DNA from: Marinomonas rhizomae
GTDB taxonomy: Bacteria; Pseudomonadota; Gammaproteobacteria; Pseudomonadales; Marinomonadaceae
DNA: 64,000 nt
Direction of reading: 5' to 3'
Assembly: GCF_024397855.1 (NCBI RefSeq)
Contig: NZ_CP073343.1
Span: 3,844,001-3,908,000, forward strand
Part shown: piece by piece, positions 43,281 to 51,955 of the stretch
How the letters are laid out: each line of letters starts with the position of its first letter
Position numbering within the stretch: position 1 is the stretch's first letter
The notes under the pieces: model-generated
What the model was told of the DNA's origin: nothing
Database searches by the model: none
What the model saw: the letters and a program-made list of their open reading frames with translations, nothing else
Program-made: the position numbers and the translations under genes

Positions 43281-44342
43281 ATGACTAAAATAGACAGATA
43301 TATTGGCAATAGCGTTTTATGGGCCTTTTTGATCGTCGCTGTCGTTCTGCTCGGATTGGATTTCGCCCTCACTCTTATAGAGCAAATCAAGAAAGTAAAT
43401 GACAGCTACACCATCCAATCTTTGTTGCAAGTTATCCTATTTCGCCTACCGGGAAAATTCGCAGAATACATCCCTGTCGCTTCACTGATTGGCACACTAA
43501 CAGGATTGGGCACACTTGCGGCCACATCGGAATTAACCGTTATGCGCGCCGCTGGCATGCCTATTTGGCGCATTGGCTTTGCTGCATGCCAGCCAATATT
43601 ACTCGTTTCTTTAATAGGAATGGGGATTTCGGAGTTTGTCGCCCCCGCTGCAGAGCAGAAAGCCAATTTGATAGAAAAATTCAAAGGACAAGAAAGCGGC
43701 ACGTTTTCACTGACTGGCGGTGTGTGGCTAAAAGCAGATAATAGCTTTGTTTATATCGATGCAGCCGACGACACAGGAAAGCTCTATAACTTACAAATTT
43801 TTTCGCCTGACGGTCAGAAATTAAAACACATAAAAACAGCGACCAGTGCCGAGCACATTAAAGATTCTGTTTGGCAACTCAATAATGTAAAAGAAACCAT
43901 ATTTGCTGCAGACCATATCGAGACCAAAAGCATGCCGCAAGCCGAATGGAGCATCAGCATAAAACCTGAACACTTATTCCTCGCTTCGCAAGAGCCTGAC
44001 TCTTTATCGTTAAGCCAACTGCAGAGCTATCAAGCTTACCTGAAACAACAAAAGCTTGATGGATCACAATACGAGCTAGAATTCTGGATTACAGCACTAC
44101 GACCCATCGCCTCATTAGCGTTAGTACTGGTTGCTCTATCTAGTGTATTTGGGCCATTACGGTCTTCCACTATGGGTGGTCGAATATTTACTGGTGTTAT
44201 CATCGGCCTAGCGTTCCAAAACGCGCTCAACTTGTTTGGCAGAATGAGTGTCGCAATAGATTTCCCTCCGGTTATTGGCGTCAGCATTCCTATTGCTATT
44301 TGCTTACTGGCGGGCATCATATTGGTAAAACGCAGAGGCTAG
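43281..44342 (+). CDS. lptG: LPS export ABC transporter permease LptG
   Basis: 353 residues with the same 3+3 helix plan as LptF. The N-terminal block DRYIGNSVLWAFLIVAVVLLGLDF and the TSELTVMRAAGMP coupling-helix region are typical of LptG. It is the partner of LptF in the Lpt bridge. A weak hairpin (GGCTCT/AGAGCC, 44341-44374) lies between its stop and the convergent aminotransferase gene and may end both. Confidence 0.95.
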   Translation: MTKIDRYIGNSVLWAFLIVAVVLLGLDFALTLIEQIKKVNDSYTIQSLLQVILFRLPGKFAEYIPVASLIGTLTGLGTLAATSELTVMRAAGMPIWRIGFAACQPILLVSLIGMGISEFVAPAAEQKANLIEKFKGQESGTFSLTGGVWLKADNSFVYIDAADDTGKLYNLQIFSPDGQKLKHIKTATSAEHIKDSVWQLNNVKETIFAADHIETKSMPQAEWSISIKPEHLFLASQEPDSLSLSQLQSYQAYLKQQKLDGSQYELEFWITALRPIASLALVLVALSSVFGPLRSSTMGGRIFTGVIIGLAFQNALNLFGRMSVAIDFPPVIGVSIPIAICLLAGIILVKRRG

Positions 44343-44384
44343 GCTCTGCGTTTATATTCTTAACAAAAAGAGCCTTACTTTATT

Positions 44385-45560
44385 TCACTTCAACGAAGAA
44401 GCCATGAATCGAGCAATTCTCGCTAGCGCCTCTTGCAATCTAAGCTCATCACAAGTGTAAGCAAAGCGCACATATTTATGCGCGTCTTTAATGCCGAAAT
44501 CTGCTCCGGGAGTAAGCGCTACTTTTTCCTGCTCAAGTAACGCTAAACACCACGCCATTGCATCTTGTGTCACATTTGATACATCCACATATATGTAAAA
44601 AGCCCCATGCGCCGGCGCAACAACAGGCAAGCCGATAGCCTTCAAACCTTCTAGCAAAACCAAGCGACGAGCATCTAATGTTTGTCGACGCACTTCGCAC
44701 TCAGCCAATACATCTGGCGAGAATGCACGCACTGCCGCATATTGAGAAACACTCGGCGCGGCAATAAACAAGTTTTGCGCTAGCTTTGTCGCACCCTCGA
44801 CAGCCCACTCGGGCACGACCAACCAACCTAATCGCCAACCAGTCATAGCAAAATATTTCGAGAAGCTATTCACTACAAAAATATCATCAGCAATCGACAA
44901 AGCCGAAAAATCATCGCCTTCGTAAACCAAGCCTTGATAGATTTCATCCACCAACAAATGACCACCAAGCTCACTCACCTTCTCCCACGCTTGCGCAATA
45001 TAGGATTTATTGAGCACCGCTCCAGTAGGGTTAGAAGGTGAAGCAAGCCAAAGACCAGAGGTGCTTTCACTCCAGTGATTAGCCAAAGAACCCAAGTCCA
45101 TTTCAAAACCTTCTTCAGGTTTTGTTTCAACCAGCGTCGCTTTCGCGCCCGCTTGAATCAAAAAATGGCGATTACATGGATAACACGGATCTGGCATCAA
45201 AACATCATCACCAGAGTTAACCATCAACGACGCCATTAACAACAATGCCCCAGAAGCTCCGGGTGTAACAATAATACGTTCTGGCGAAACGGAAACTTGA
45301 TAACGACTAAGATAGTAATCACTAATTGCGTGCTTCAATTCAGGCAAGCCGGTTGCCGAAGTGTAACCCGTTTTACCTTGTTGAATCGCCTCAACACCAG
45401 CATCTGCAACCGCATCCACCGCAACAAAATCAGGCTCCCCAACTTCAAGGTGAATCACATCCTCACCTTGAGCTTGCAACTGCTTGGCACGAGCCAACAC
45501 CTCCATCACCTGAAAGGGTGAAATTTGCCCTACTCTTGCTGCCAACTTGTGTTTTTCCAT
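44385..45560 (-). CDS. PLP-dependent aminotransferase, class I/II
   Basis: 391 residues. The fold-type I lysine is in NSFSKYFAMTGWRLGWLV (around residue 237). HLEVGEPDF near the N-terminus and SPSNPTGAVL (around 173) are the other family marks. The C-terminal arginine block is YVRFAYTCDE. It is close to aspartate/alanine-type aminotransferases; the substrate cannot be fixed by sequence. It is a single gene, divergent from dksA. Confidence 0.88.
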   Translation of the reverse strand: MEKHKLAARVGQISPFQVMEVLARAKQLQAQGEDVIHLEVGEPDFVAVDAVADAGVEAIQQGKTGYTSATGLPELKHAISDYYLSRYQVSVSPERIIVTPGASGALLLMASLMVNSGDDVLMPDPCYPCNRHFLIQAGAKATLVETKPEEGFEMDLGSLANHWSESTSGLWLASPSNPTGAVLNKSYIAQAWEKVSELGGHLLVDEIYQGLVYEGDDFSALSIADDIFVVNSFSKYFAMTGWRLGWLVVPEWAVEGATKLAQNLFIAAPSVSQYAAVRAFSPDVLAECEVRRQTLDARRLVLLEGLKAIGLPVVAPAHGAFYIYVDVSNVTQDAMAWCLALLEQEKVALTPGADFGIKDAHKYVRFAYTCDELRLQEALARIARFMASSLK

Positions 45561-45728
45561 CCCGTTTTATCCACCTTTATCTACCTGTTTCAAAAATATC
45601 GCGACATTTTGCGCAAAAAATGTGGTTAACAGCCACATTATCTGGTAAGTTTCCGCCCGAAAATAAATCACCTAATTTTATCGGTTACAGGCTACCACAA
45701 TGGAAACCTGCGAAGTGAGGCAATGCGT

Positions 45729-46163
45729 ATGCCAAATATGAACCCTGAATCATTAATGAAAGACTTCACTCCTTATGTTGCTAAGGATGGCGAAGAATAC
45801 ATGAACGAAAACCAGTTGGCGCACTTTAAAAGCATTCTACTCAACTGGAAGCAAAATCTTATGGAAGAGGTTGATCGCACCGTTCACCACCTTAAAGAAG
45901 AGGCCGTGAACTATGCAGATCCAAATGACCGTGCTAGCCAAGAAGAAGAATTTAGCCTAGAGCTTCGCGCGCGCGATCGTGAGCGTAAACTGGTTAAAAA
46001 AATCTCTCAGACAATCGAGCTAATTGATGCTGACGATTATGGCTTTTGCGAAGAGTGTGGCATCGAAATCGGCATTCGCCGCTTAGAAGCTCGCCCAACA
46101 GCGACCATGTGCATTGACTGCAAAACTCTGGCTGAAATCAAAGAGAGACAAATCGGCGGCTAA
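45729..46163 (+). CDS. dksA: RNA polymerase-binding transcription factor DksA
   Basis: 144 residues from the ATG eight bases after GTGAGG; the ATG six bases upstream is too close to that site. The coiled-coil tip holds the two aspartates (NYADPNDRASQEEEF). The zinc finger CEECGIEIGIRRLEARPTATMCIDC has all four cysteines. It acts with ppGpp on RNA polymerase to control rRNA and biosynthetic promoters. The dksA-gluQ order is conserved in Pseudomonas and E. coli. Confidence 0.97.
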   Translation: MPNMNPESLMKDFTPYVAKDGEEYMNENQLAHFKSILLNWKQNLMEEVDRTVHHLKEEAVNYADPNDRASQEEEFSLELRARDRERKLVKKISQTIELIDADDYGFCEECGIEIGIRRLEARPTATMCIDCKTLAEIKERQIGG

Positions 46164-46196
46164 GCACTGTGCATTTAAGAACAGTACTTAAACACA

Positions 46197-47096
46197 ATGT
46201 CTAACCACGACGACCCCGTTTCGACTGTCTATCGTGGCCGCTTTGCACCTTCGCCAACCGGTCCTCTCCATTTTGGCTCGCTAGTCAGCGCATTAGCGAG
46301 CTATTTGGACGCAAAAAAACAGCAAGGCAGCTGGATCATTCGCATTGAAGATGTGGATGGAACACGCTGCAAGCCTAGCTTTTCCGAGCAAATCACCGAA
46401 ACCCTTAGAAGTTACCAGCTTTTTTCTGACGAACCAATTCGCGTTCAAAGCCAGCACAGTGAAATTTACGAGCAAAAGCTGTCTGAATTAAAAAGACAAC
46501 AAATCGTATTCCCCTGTAATTGCACTCGCCAGTCCCTTGCTCAGCATAATGGCAACCACCCTCAGGAATGCCAGAGCACAACTAGTAAACCTCATTCATG
46601 GCGACTAAAAGCCAGCTCAGCGGTTTATCTATGCCAAGATGATATTCAAGGTTCCCTGCAGCTCTCTGAAGATCTCAAAAACAACTGCCCAGTTTTAAAA
46701 CGAAAAGACGGCTTCTTCTCTTACCAACTTGCTGTCGTGGTTGACGATCACTTACAAAACATCAGCCATTTGGTGAGAGGGGCTGATCTAATAGAAACCA
46801 CGGCTCAACAACTACACCTCTATAATTTATTTGGCTGGACACCGCCGAGCATTTGCCACATCCCACTTATAATCAACCATTCTGGCGACAAAATCAGCAA
46901 ACAAAATCACGCAAGAGCCATTGAAAACGGTCACCTCCCCACCCTATTGCGTGCACTCCACTATCTAAAAATTGACCTAACGGAACCCTCTTCTATAGCA
47001 GAAGCAATATCCCTAGCAATTGAAGCCTGGGATCCAAGCAAATTAAAAGGAATAAAAGACCTTCCCCTCGAAAAACAGGACCTGCACTTCATCTGA
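46197..47096 (+). CDS. gluQ: Glutamyl-Q tRNA(Asp) synthetase
   Basis: 299 residues, a truncated GluRS paralogue lacking the anticodon-binding domain. The HIGH-type motif is FAPSPTGPLHFGSLVSA and the KMSKS-type motif is GDKISKQNHA. A zinc site is suggested by CNCTRQSL and the later Cys in HPQECQ. It attaches glutamate to queuosine in tRNA-Asp. It lies directly after dksA as in most gammaproteobacteria. Confidence 0.93.
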   Translation: MSNHDDPVSTVYRGRFAPSPTGPLHFGSLVSALASYLDAKKQQGSWIIRIEDVDGTRCKPSFSEQITETLRSYQLFSDEPIRVQSQHSEIYEQKLSELKRQQIVFPCNCTRQSLAQHNGNHPQECQSTTSKPHSWRLKASSAVYLCQDDIQGSLQLSEDLKNNCPVLKRKDGFFSYQLAVVVDDHLQNISHLVRGADLIETTAQQLHLYNLFGWTPPSICHIPLIINHSGDKISKQNHARAIENGHLPTLLRALHYLKIDLTEPSSIAEAISLAIEAWDPSKLKGIKDLPLEKQDLHFI

Positions 47097-47163
47097 ATAC
47101 AGCTGCAGCGACCCATCCGACACCAAAGCAATAACATTCACACTGATTTAGATATCTATAGTC

Positions 47164-47191
47164 TCGACCAACCAGCCTGCATGTGTATAAT
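47164..47191 (+). promoter_or_regulatory. Possible sigma-70 promoter of the CbrB-like gene
   Basis: TCGACC (47164-47169), 16 bases, then a perfect TATAAT (47186-47191). This is ~30 bases ahead of the start codon, which has AGAGGTGA as ribosome site. Confidence 0.5.
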
Positions 47192-47221
47192 CGTTACACT
47201 AGTTACAAGAGGTGACAATTC

Positions 47222-48610
47222 ATGCACAGCATTATGATCATTTGCCCAGACAGCTCACCACTAAAAGAATCAGAAAAATGGCTGTCTCGATATGGCTTTC
47301 AAGTAAACACCAGCAACACGCTAGAACAAGCCAACCGATACTATGAGCTATCTGAATTTCACCTCCTACTCATTGATCAAGAGGCTATCAATCAATTAGC
47401 CGAAGGTCATTTAGAACTGCCTAGCACACCACATCGCATTGTACTTGACGCAAAAGCCAGCCTAAGCACAGGCGTTAGCAGCATGGCACAAGGTGCACTT
47501 TACTACCTTCCCCTGCCAACAGACTCTGAAAGCCTACTAAAACATGTCGTCAATGCCCTAGAAAAAAAAGAACAATCAACACAAACAACAGAATCCATAG
47601 CTCAAACCTCCTCTAACTCCGCGGAGGAAAGCATTGTTTTAGGCTCCGCTGGAAGCGGCATTATTGGCCAGTGCCCACCAATGCAAGAACTCTTCAGTGA
47701 TATGCGTAAAATTGCAGGTACCCATGTCACCGTCCTAATACGTGGTGAATCAGGGACAGGTAAAGAACTGGTCGCCAAAGCGCTTCATAACCTAAGCCAG
47801 CGCCATAACCACCCAATTATCAGCGTAAACTGTGCCGCCATTCCAGAAAACCTAATAGAATCAGAGTTATTTGGTCATGAAAAGGGAGCATTTACAGGTG
47901 CAAACTCCTCTCACGATGGTCTTATTTACGCCGCAGACAAAGGCACACTCTTCTTAGATGAAATAGGCGAACTGCCACTAGAAGCTCAAGCAAGGCTACT
48001 GCGAGTCTTACAAGAAGGAGAAATACGCAAAGTTGGCGCAACACAGTCAACCAAAGTAAACATCCGACTCATCACCGCCACCCACAGAAATCTAATAGAT
48101 ATGGTCAAGAACGGACTGTTCCGGGAGGATTTATACTATCGCCTTTATGTAATGGAGCTACTTCTACCGCCACTAAGAGATAGGGGTGATGACATCTCCA
48201 TGTTGGCAAAAATTCTTCTTGAGAAAGCCTGCCAGAAGCACAACAAGCCGATCTACAAATACAACCAAACATTCGACAAAGCTATCAGGGCACACAATTG
48301 GCCAGGAAACGTGCGAGAGCTCGAAAACGCAATAGAAAGAGCCGTCATTCTTAGCCCGCCTGAAAGAGTCGAAGCAGCCAACTTAAAGCTTTCCAGCCAA
48401 CAACAAAGCTTACATTCTACGAACATGCCACAGTCGACAGACAACGACTTAATGGCAGGCACGACACTGGATGATTACTTCAAACATTTTGTCCTTACGC
48501 ACCAACACAAGATGACAGAAACACAACTTGCACATTCCTTGGGCATATCAAGAAAAAGTTTATGGGAAAGACGACAAAAACTGGCAATACCCAAAAAGGT
48601 AACAACATAA
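47222..48610 (+). CDS. Sigma-54-dependent activator, CbrB-like, with degenerate receiver
   Basis: 462 residues. Residues 1-115 form a receiver-like domain that keeps an aspartate at the phosphorylation position (D52). It has lost the conserved lysine (YYLPLP, L98) and the Thr/Ser (D76), and has only one of the acidic pair (D10). Residues ~145-385 are a sigma-54 AAA+ domain with Walker A GESGTGKE (175-182), GAFTGA (222-227) and Walker B GTLFLDEIGE. A Fis-type helix-turn-helix ends the protein (ETQLAHSLGISRKSLWERRQKL). Position between gluQ and pcnB matches cbrB of Pseudomonas, but no cbrA kinase gene is adjacent. It is the likely activator of the -24/-12 promoter just downstream. Confidence 0.85.
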   Translation: MHSIMIICPDSSPLKESEKWLSRYGFQVNTSNTLEQANRYYELSEFHLLLIDQEAINQLAEGHLELPSTPHRIVLDAKASLSTGVSSMAQGALYYLPLPTDSESLLKHVVNALEKKEQSTQTTESIAQTSSNSAEESIVLGSAGSGIIGQCPPMQELFSDMRKIAGTHVTVLIRGESGTGKELVAKALHNLSQRHNHPIISVNCAAIPENLIESELFGHEKGAFTGANSSHDGLIYAADKGTLFLDEIGELPLEAQARLLRVLQEGEIRKVGATQSTKVNIRLITATHRNLIDMVKNGLFREDLYYRLYVMELLLPPLRDRGDDISMLAKILLEKACQKHNKPIYKYNQTFDKAIRAHNWPGNVRELENAIERAVILSPPERVEAANLKLSSQQQSLHSTNMPQSTDNDLMAGTTLDDYFKHFVLTHQHKMTETQLAHSLGISRKSLWERRQKLAIPKKVTT

Positions 48611-48713
48611 AAGTAACACTTGATACCAAAATACCCAAAAAACAAACGCAAAATTGTAAAGAAAGTGTACAAAAATATGCCAAAACCCAACAAAATCAGC
48701 ACTTTATTGTTTT

Positions 48714-48728
48714 TGGCACAACAAATGC
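48714..48728 (+). promoter_or_regulatory. Sigma-54 (-24/-12) promoter
   Basis: TGGCAC then ATGC, with the invariant GG (48715-48716) and GC (48727-48728) separated by exactly 10 bases, as RpoN promoters require. No long open frame follows, so it should drive a non-coding RNA starting near 48740. It lies ~100 bases after a sigma-54 activator gene. Confidence 0.8.
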
Positions 48729-48739
48729 CTTATATACAC

Positions 48740-49030
48740 CACAACGATAAGAAGATTGACCAAGAATAAAAATAAGTTAATCGTCGTATGTAGGTTCTTA
48801 AAAACAACAATAAAAATAGGAACACTGTAGCCTCTTCAAATAAAAATAAAAATTTGAGGCTATGGATGGAAAATCGCTTTGGATAATTGATCTTTTTAGA
48901 TATACAAGCCTTCGGGCAATGAAAACAATGCAAAAATAAAAATAAAACCTGAGTAGAACTGCAGAAGCAGCACCCACTTTGTTTTCGGAACTAGTATCTT
49001 CATGTATCCAAAGCGATTATTTTATTTACT
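48740..49030 (+). ncRNA. Candidate CrcZ-like Hfq/Crc-binding small RNA
   Basis: A non-coding ~290-base interval between the CbrB-like gene and pcnB, the position of crcZ in Pseudomonas. It has four A-rich blocks matching AAnAAnAA, the Hfq/Crc target: 48762-48776, 48800-48818, 48837-48855 and 48921-48947. The third block lies in the loop of hairpin TAGCCTC/GAGGCTA (48828-48862). A GCC-TTCG-GGC hairpin is at 48908-48918. A perfect 14-base inverted repeat (48872-48885 with 49005-49018), followed by a T-rich stretch, may close the 3' domain. Start and end are inferred from the promoter and the last stem. Sequence similarity to CrcZ itself was not tested. Confidence 0.68.
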
Positions 49031-49169
49031 CATTAGTAAATATTAAATCGCTTCAGTTATCTCTTCTATATCGACATACCCATTTTGCTCAAACAATACC
49101 ATTATCCGTGTAACTTTAGTCTATCACGTGTAGAATGCCCTTTTCGTTAACTTTAAAATTTGTTGTCTA

Positions 49170-50627
49170 ATGCTTACAGGATTAAAATCTCTGGTACGTA
49201 AAGCTACCTCACTGTTTGCCTCTCCAAAGGCACAGACTTACCCTATTATCATCCCTCGCAGCGATCACAGCTTATCTCGACAAGACTTAAGCCCAAATGC
49301 CGTCAAAGTATTGTATCGCCTAAATAAAGCGGGCTTCGACGCCTTTCTTGTTGGTGGCTGCGTTCGAGACCATCTTATTGGCATTGAGCCTAAAGATTTT
49401 GACGTTGTTACCAACGCGACCCCCGAAGAAGTTCACACCATATTCTCAAACTCAAGACTCATTGGCCGCCGATTCAAATTGGTCCATGTCACGTTTGGGC
49501 GCGAAATCATCGAAGTCTCAACATTTAGAGCCAATTCCGCTCAAAACGACAGCAATGATGACAACGCACAGAACACCTCTTTGAAAGGCAAAGACTCCGC
49601 TCGATCCGCCCATGGCATCGTCTTGCGTGATAATGTCTATGGCAACATTGAAGAAGATGCAGAACGCCGAGACTTCACTTTTAACGCTTTATATTACAAT
49701 GTCCAGGACTTCAGTATTCACGATTACTGCGGTGGCCTGAAAGACATTGAAAATAAACAGATTCGCATCATTGGTGATGCTCGTCAGCGTTATCAAGAAG
49801 ACCCTGTTCGCATGCTGCGCGCTATTCGCTTTGCCGGTAAACTAGGATTTGAATTAGAAGCCGACACTGCGGCGCCAATCAAAGAAATGGCGCATCTTTT
49901 GGATCACATTCCACCTGCACGCCTATTTGAAGAAGTATTAAAACTGCTTGGCAGTGGCAATGGCATTGATACTTTTCATTTACTTCGCCAATACGGTTTG
50001 TTCCGCTACTTATTTCCAGACGCTGAAGCCTTATTGCAAAGTGGTTGGAAGCGTCACGACATCGACCCTGAAGCGTTCATTCTGCAAGGCCTAAAAAACA
50101 CCGACGACCGCATCCAAAGCGGAAAAACCACTGCACCATATTTCTTGTATGCTGTACTGCTTTGGCCTAGCGTTGCACTTCGTCATGAAGAATTTCAAGC
50201 GCAGGGCATGCCAGCAACACCGGCTTTGCACCAAGCCGCTAACATGGTACTAGACAACCAAGTCGCATCCACCGCTATCCCGCGCCGATTCTCCACGCCA
50301 ATGCGTGAAATCTGGGACATGCAGTACCGACTACCAAAGCGCTACGGCAAACGAGCGTTTCTACTACTTGAACATCCTCGCTTCCGTGCGGGTTTCGACT
50401 TCTTGTTGATTCGAGAACTAAGCGGTACTGACTTAGATGGATTGGGCGATTGGTGGGAGAAATTCCAGCACGGCACAGAAAGCCAACAAAGAGACCTGAT
50501 CAAAAGTATCGATTCATTCACGAAAGACAAGGATGGCCCTAAAAAGCGCCGCCCTCGTCGTCGTAGAAAGAGCAATGGCAACACATCCGAAACAGCTAAA
50601 CCACAAAGCGAAACTTTTGACGAGTAA
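49170..50627 (+). CDS. pcnB: Poly(A) polymerase I
   Basis: 485 residues. The nucleotidyltransferase head has FLVGGCVRDHLIGIEPKDFDVVTNA, with the two catalytic aspartates in DFD. The RRDFTFNALYYN and RMLRAIRFAGKLGF blocks follow. The long basic C-terminus (KKRRPRRRRK) distinguishes PcnB from CCA-adding enzymes. It adds 3' poly(A) tails and promotes RNA decay. A ~140-base leader separates it from the candidate small RNA. Confidence 0.94.
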   Translation: MLTGLKSLVRKATSLFASPKAQTYPIIIPRSDHSLSRQDLSPNAVKVLYRLNKAGFDAFLVGGCVRDHLIGIEPKDFDVVTNATPEEVHTIFSNSRLIGRRFKLVHVTFGREIIEVSTFRANSAQNDSNDDNAQNTSLKGKDSARSAHGIVLRDNVYGNIEEDAERRDFTFNALYYNVQDFSIHDYCGGLKDIENKQIRIIGDARQRYQEDPVRMLRAIRFAGKLGFELEADTAAPIKEMAHLLDHIPPARLFEEVLKLLGSGNGIDTFHLLRQYGLFRYLFPDAEALLQSGWKRHDIDPEAFILQGLKNTDDRIQSGKTTAPYFLYAVLLWPSVALRHEEFQAQGMPATPALHQAANMVLDNQVASTAIPRRFSTPMREIWDMQYRLPKRYGKRAFLLLEHPRFRAGFDFLLIRELSGTDLDGLGDWWEKFQHGTESQQRDLIKSIDSFTKDKDGPKKRRPRRRRKSNGNTSETAKPQSETFDE

Positions 50628-50638
50628 GAGGATGCGCC

Positions 50639-51124
50639 TTGATACACGCTTATATTGGCCTCGGCAGTAATCTTGAAAATCCAGTGGCGCAACTTGATCG
50701 CGCCATTGAAACCCTAAAGAAACACGACGATCTAAAAAATCTTCGTGTTTCTTCTATTTACGGCAGCAAGCCCGTTGGCCCACAAGATCAACCGGACTAC
50801 ATTAACGCCGTCGCCTCATTTAATACCGATCTTCCCCCGCTCGCCCTACTTGATCTATTACAAAGTATTGAACAGTCACAACGTCGAGTCAGAGAACGTC
50901 ATTGGGGACCGCGCACCCTAGATCTAGATCTGTTATTGTACGGACAAGAAAGAATACAATTACCAAGACTAAACGTGCCACACCCCTTTATGCTAGAACG
51001 AGGATTTGTGATAAAGCCGCTTAGCGACCTAGCTCCCGATATGCTCTTAGAAAATGGCAAAACTGTTACAGAGCAGCTACACCAACTTGATACCAGCGAT
51101 TTGGTTTTTATCAAAGAAGAATAA
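50639..51124 (+). CDS. folK: 2-amino-4-hydroxy-6-hydroxymethyldihydropteridine pyrophosphokinase
   Basis: 161 residues starting at TTG with AGAGGA eight bases upstream; the nearby ATG is out of frame. Family blocks are AYIGLGSNLENP, the GPQDQPDYINAV segment and GPRTLDLDLLLYG with the metal-binding aspartates. It is an early enzyme of folate synthesis. The pcnB-folK-panB-panC order is conserved in gammaproteobacteria. Confidence 0.95.
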   Translation: MIHAYIGLGSNLENPVAQLDRAIETLKKHDDLKNLRVSSIYGSKPVGPQDQPDYINAVASFNTDLPPLALLDLLQSIEQSQRRVRERHWGPRTLDLDLLLYGQERIQLPRLNVPHPFMLERGFVIKPLSDLAPDMLLENGKTVTEQLHQLDTSDLVFIKEE

Positions 51125-51127
51125 ACT

Positions 51128-51955
51128 ATGTACTCAGATAACTCACAAAGAAAACTCACCAAACCTGTTACCTTATCCACTCTCAAAAAAATGAAAGCGG
51201 AAAAAGAAAAAATTACCTGTTTAACAAGTTATGACGCCTCTTTCACCAATGTCATGAACGTCGCAGGCGTTGAAACGATTTTGGTCGGTGATTCTTTGGG
51301 CATGGTCATACAAGGCCAAGACAGCACATTACCCGTAACAATCGAAGACATGTGCTATCACACCGCAGCGGTAAAACGAGGCAACACCAACGCTTTTATC
51401 CTCACAGACATGTCTTTCATGAGTTACAGCAAACCAGAACAAGCGCTCGATAACGCAGCAAAGTTAATGCAAGCCGGCGCAAACATGGTCAAATTAGAAG
51501 GCGGAAGCTGGTTAGCAGACACCGTAAAACTACTCAGCCAGCGTGGCATTCCTGTTTGTGCGCATTTAGGCCTAACCCCTCAGTCCGTACATAAATTTGG
51601 TGGCTACAAAGTACAAGGCAAAAGCCAAGATGCGGCCGATTTACTACTGCAGGAGTCGCTGGATCTTGTCGCTGCTGGCGCCGACATTCTTCTATACGAG
51701 TGCATCCCAACCGAACTCGGCAAAACACTGACAGAAGCCGTTCCAGTGCCCACCATTGGCATAGGTGCTGGTCATCACACAGATGGCCAAGTATTGGTAA
51801 TGCACGACATGCTCGGCATCAACCTAGGTCACACACCAAAATTCGTCAAAAACTTCTTAACCGATGGCCGCAATGTGACAGAAGCCTTTGAAGCCTACGT
51901 CAAAGAAGTAAAAGACATGACATTCCCTGGGGCTGAGCACGGATTCAAATCATGA
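51128..51955 (+). CDS. panB: 3-methyl-2-oxobutanoate hydroxymethyltransferase
   Basis: 275 residues. Blocks are TCLTSYDASFTNVMN, VGDSLGMVIQGQDSTLPVT, the metal-binding aspartates in LVGDS and ILTDM, and AHLGLTPQSVHKFGG. It is the first committed step of pantothenate synthesis, using methylene-THF. It overlaps panC by four bases (ATGA). Confidence 0.97.
   Translation: MYSDNSQRKLTKPVTLSTLKKMKAEKEKITCLTSYDASFTNVMNVAGVETILVGDSLGMVIQGQDSTLPVTIEDMCYHTAAVKRGNTNAFILTDMSFMSYSKPEQALDNAAKLMQAGANMVKLEGGSWLADTVKLLSQRGIPVCAHLGLTPQSVHKFGGYKVQGKSQDAADLLLQESLDLVAAGADILLYECIPTELGKTLTEAVPVPTIGIGAGHHTDGQVLVMHDMLGINLGHTPKFVKNFLTDGRNVTEAFEAYVKEVKDMTFPGAEHGFKS

Noticed and set aside
48475..48933. Short frames on both strands around the end of the CbrB-like gene and in the A-rich interval
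   Set aside because: Low-complexity translations with no ribosome sites; the interval is better explained as a non-coding RNA.
48760..48950. A-rich blocks considered as a simple repeat or CRISPR-like array
   Set aside because: Blocks are short, unevenly spaced and have no spacers of constant length; they fit Hfq/Crc motifs better.
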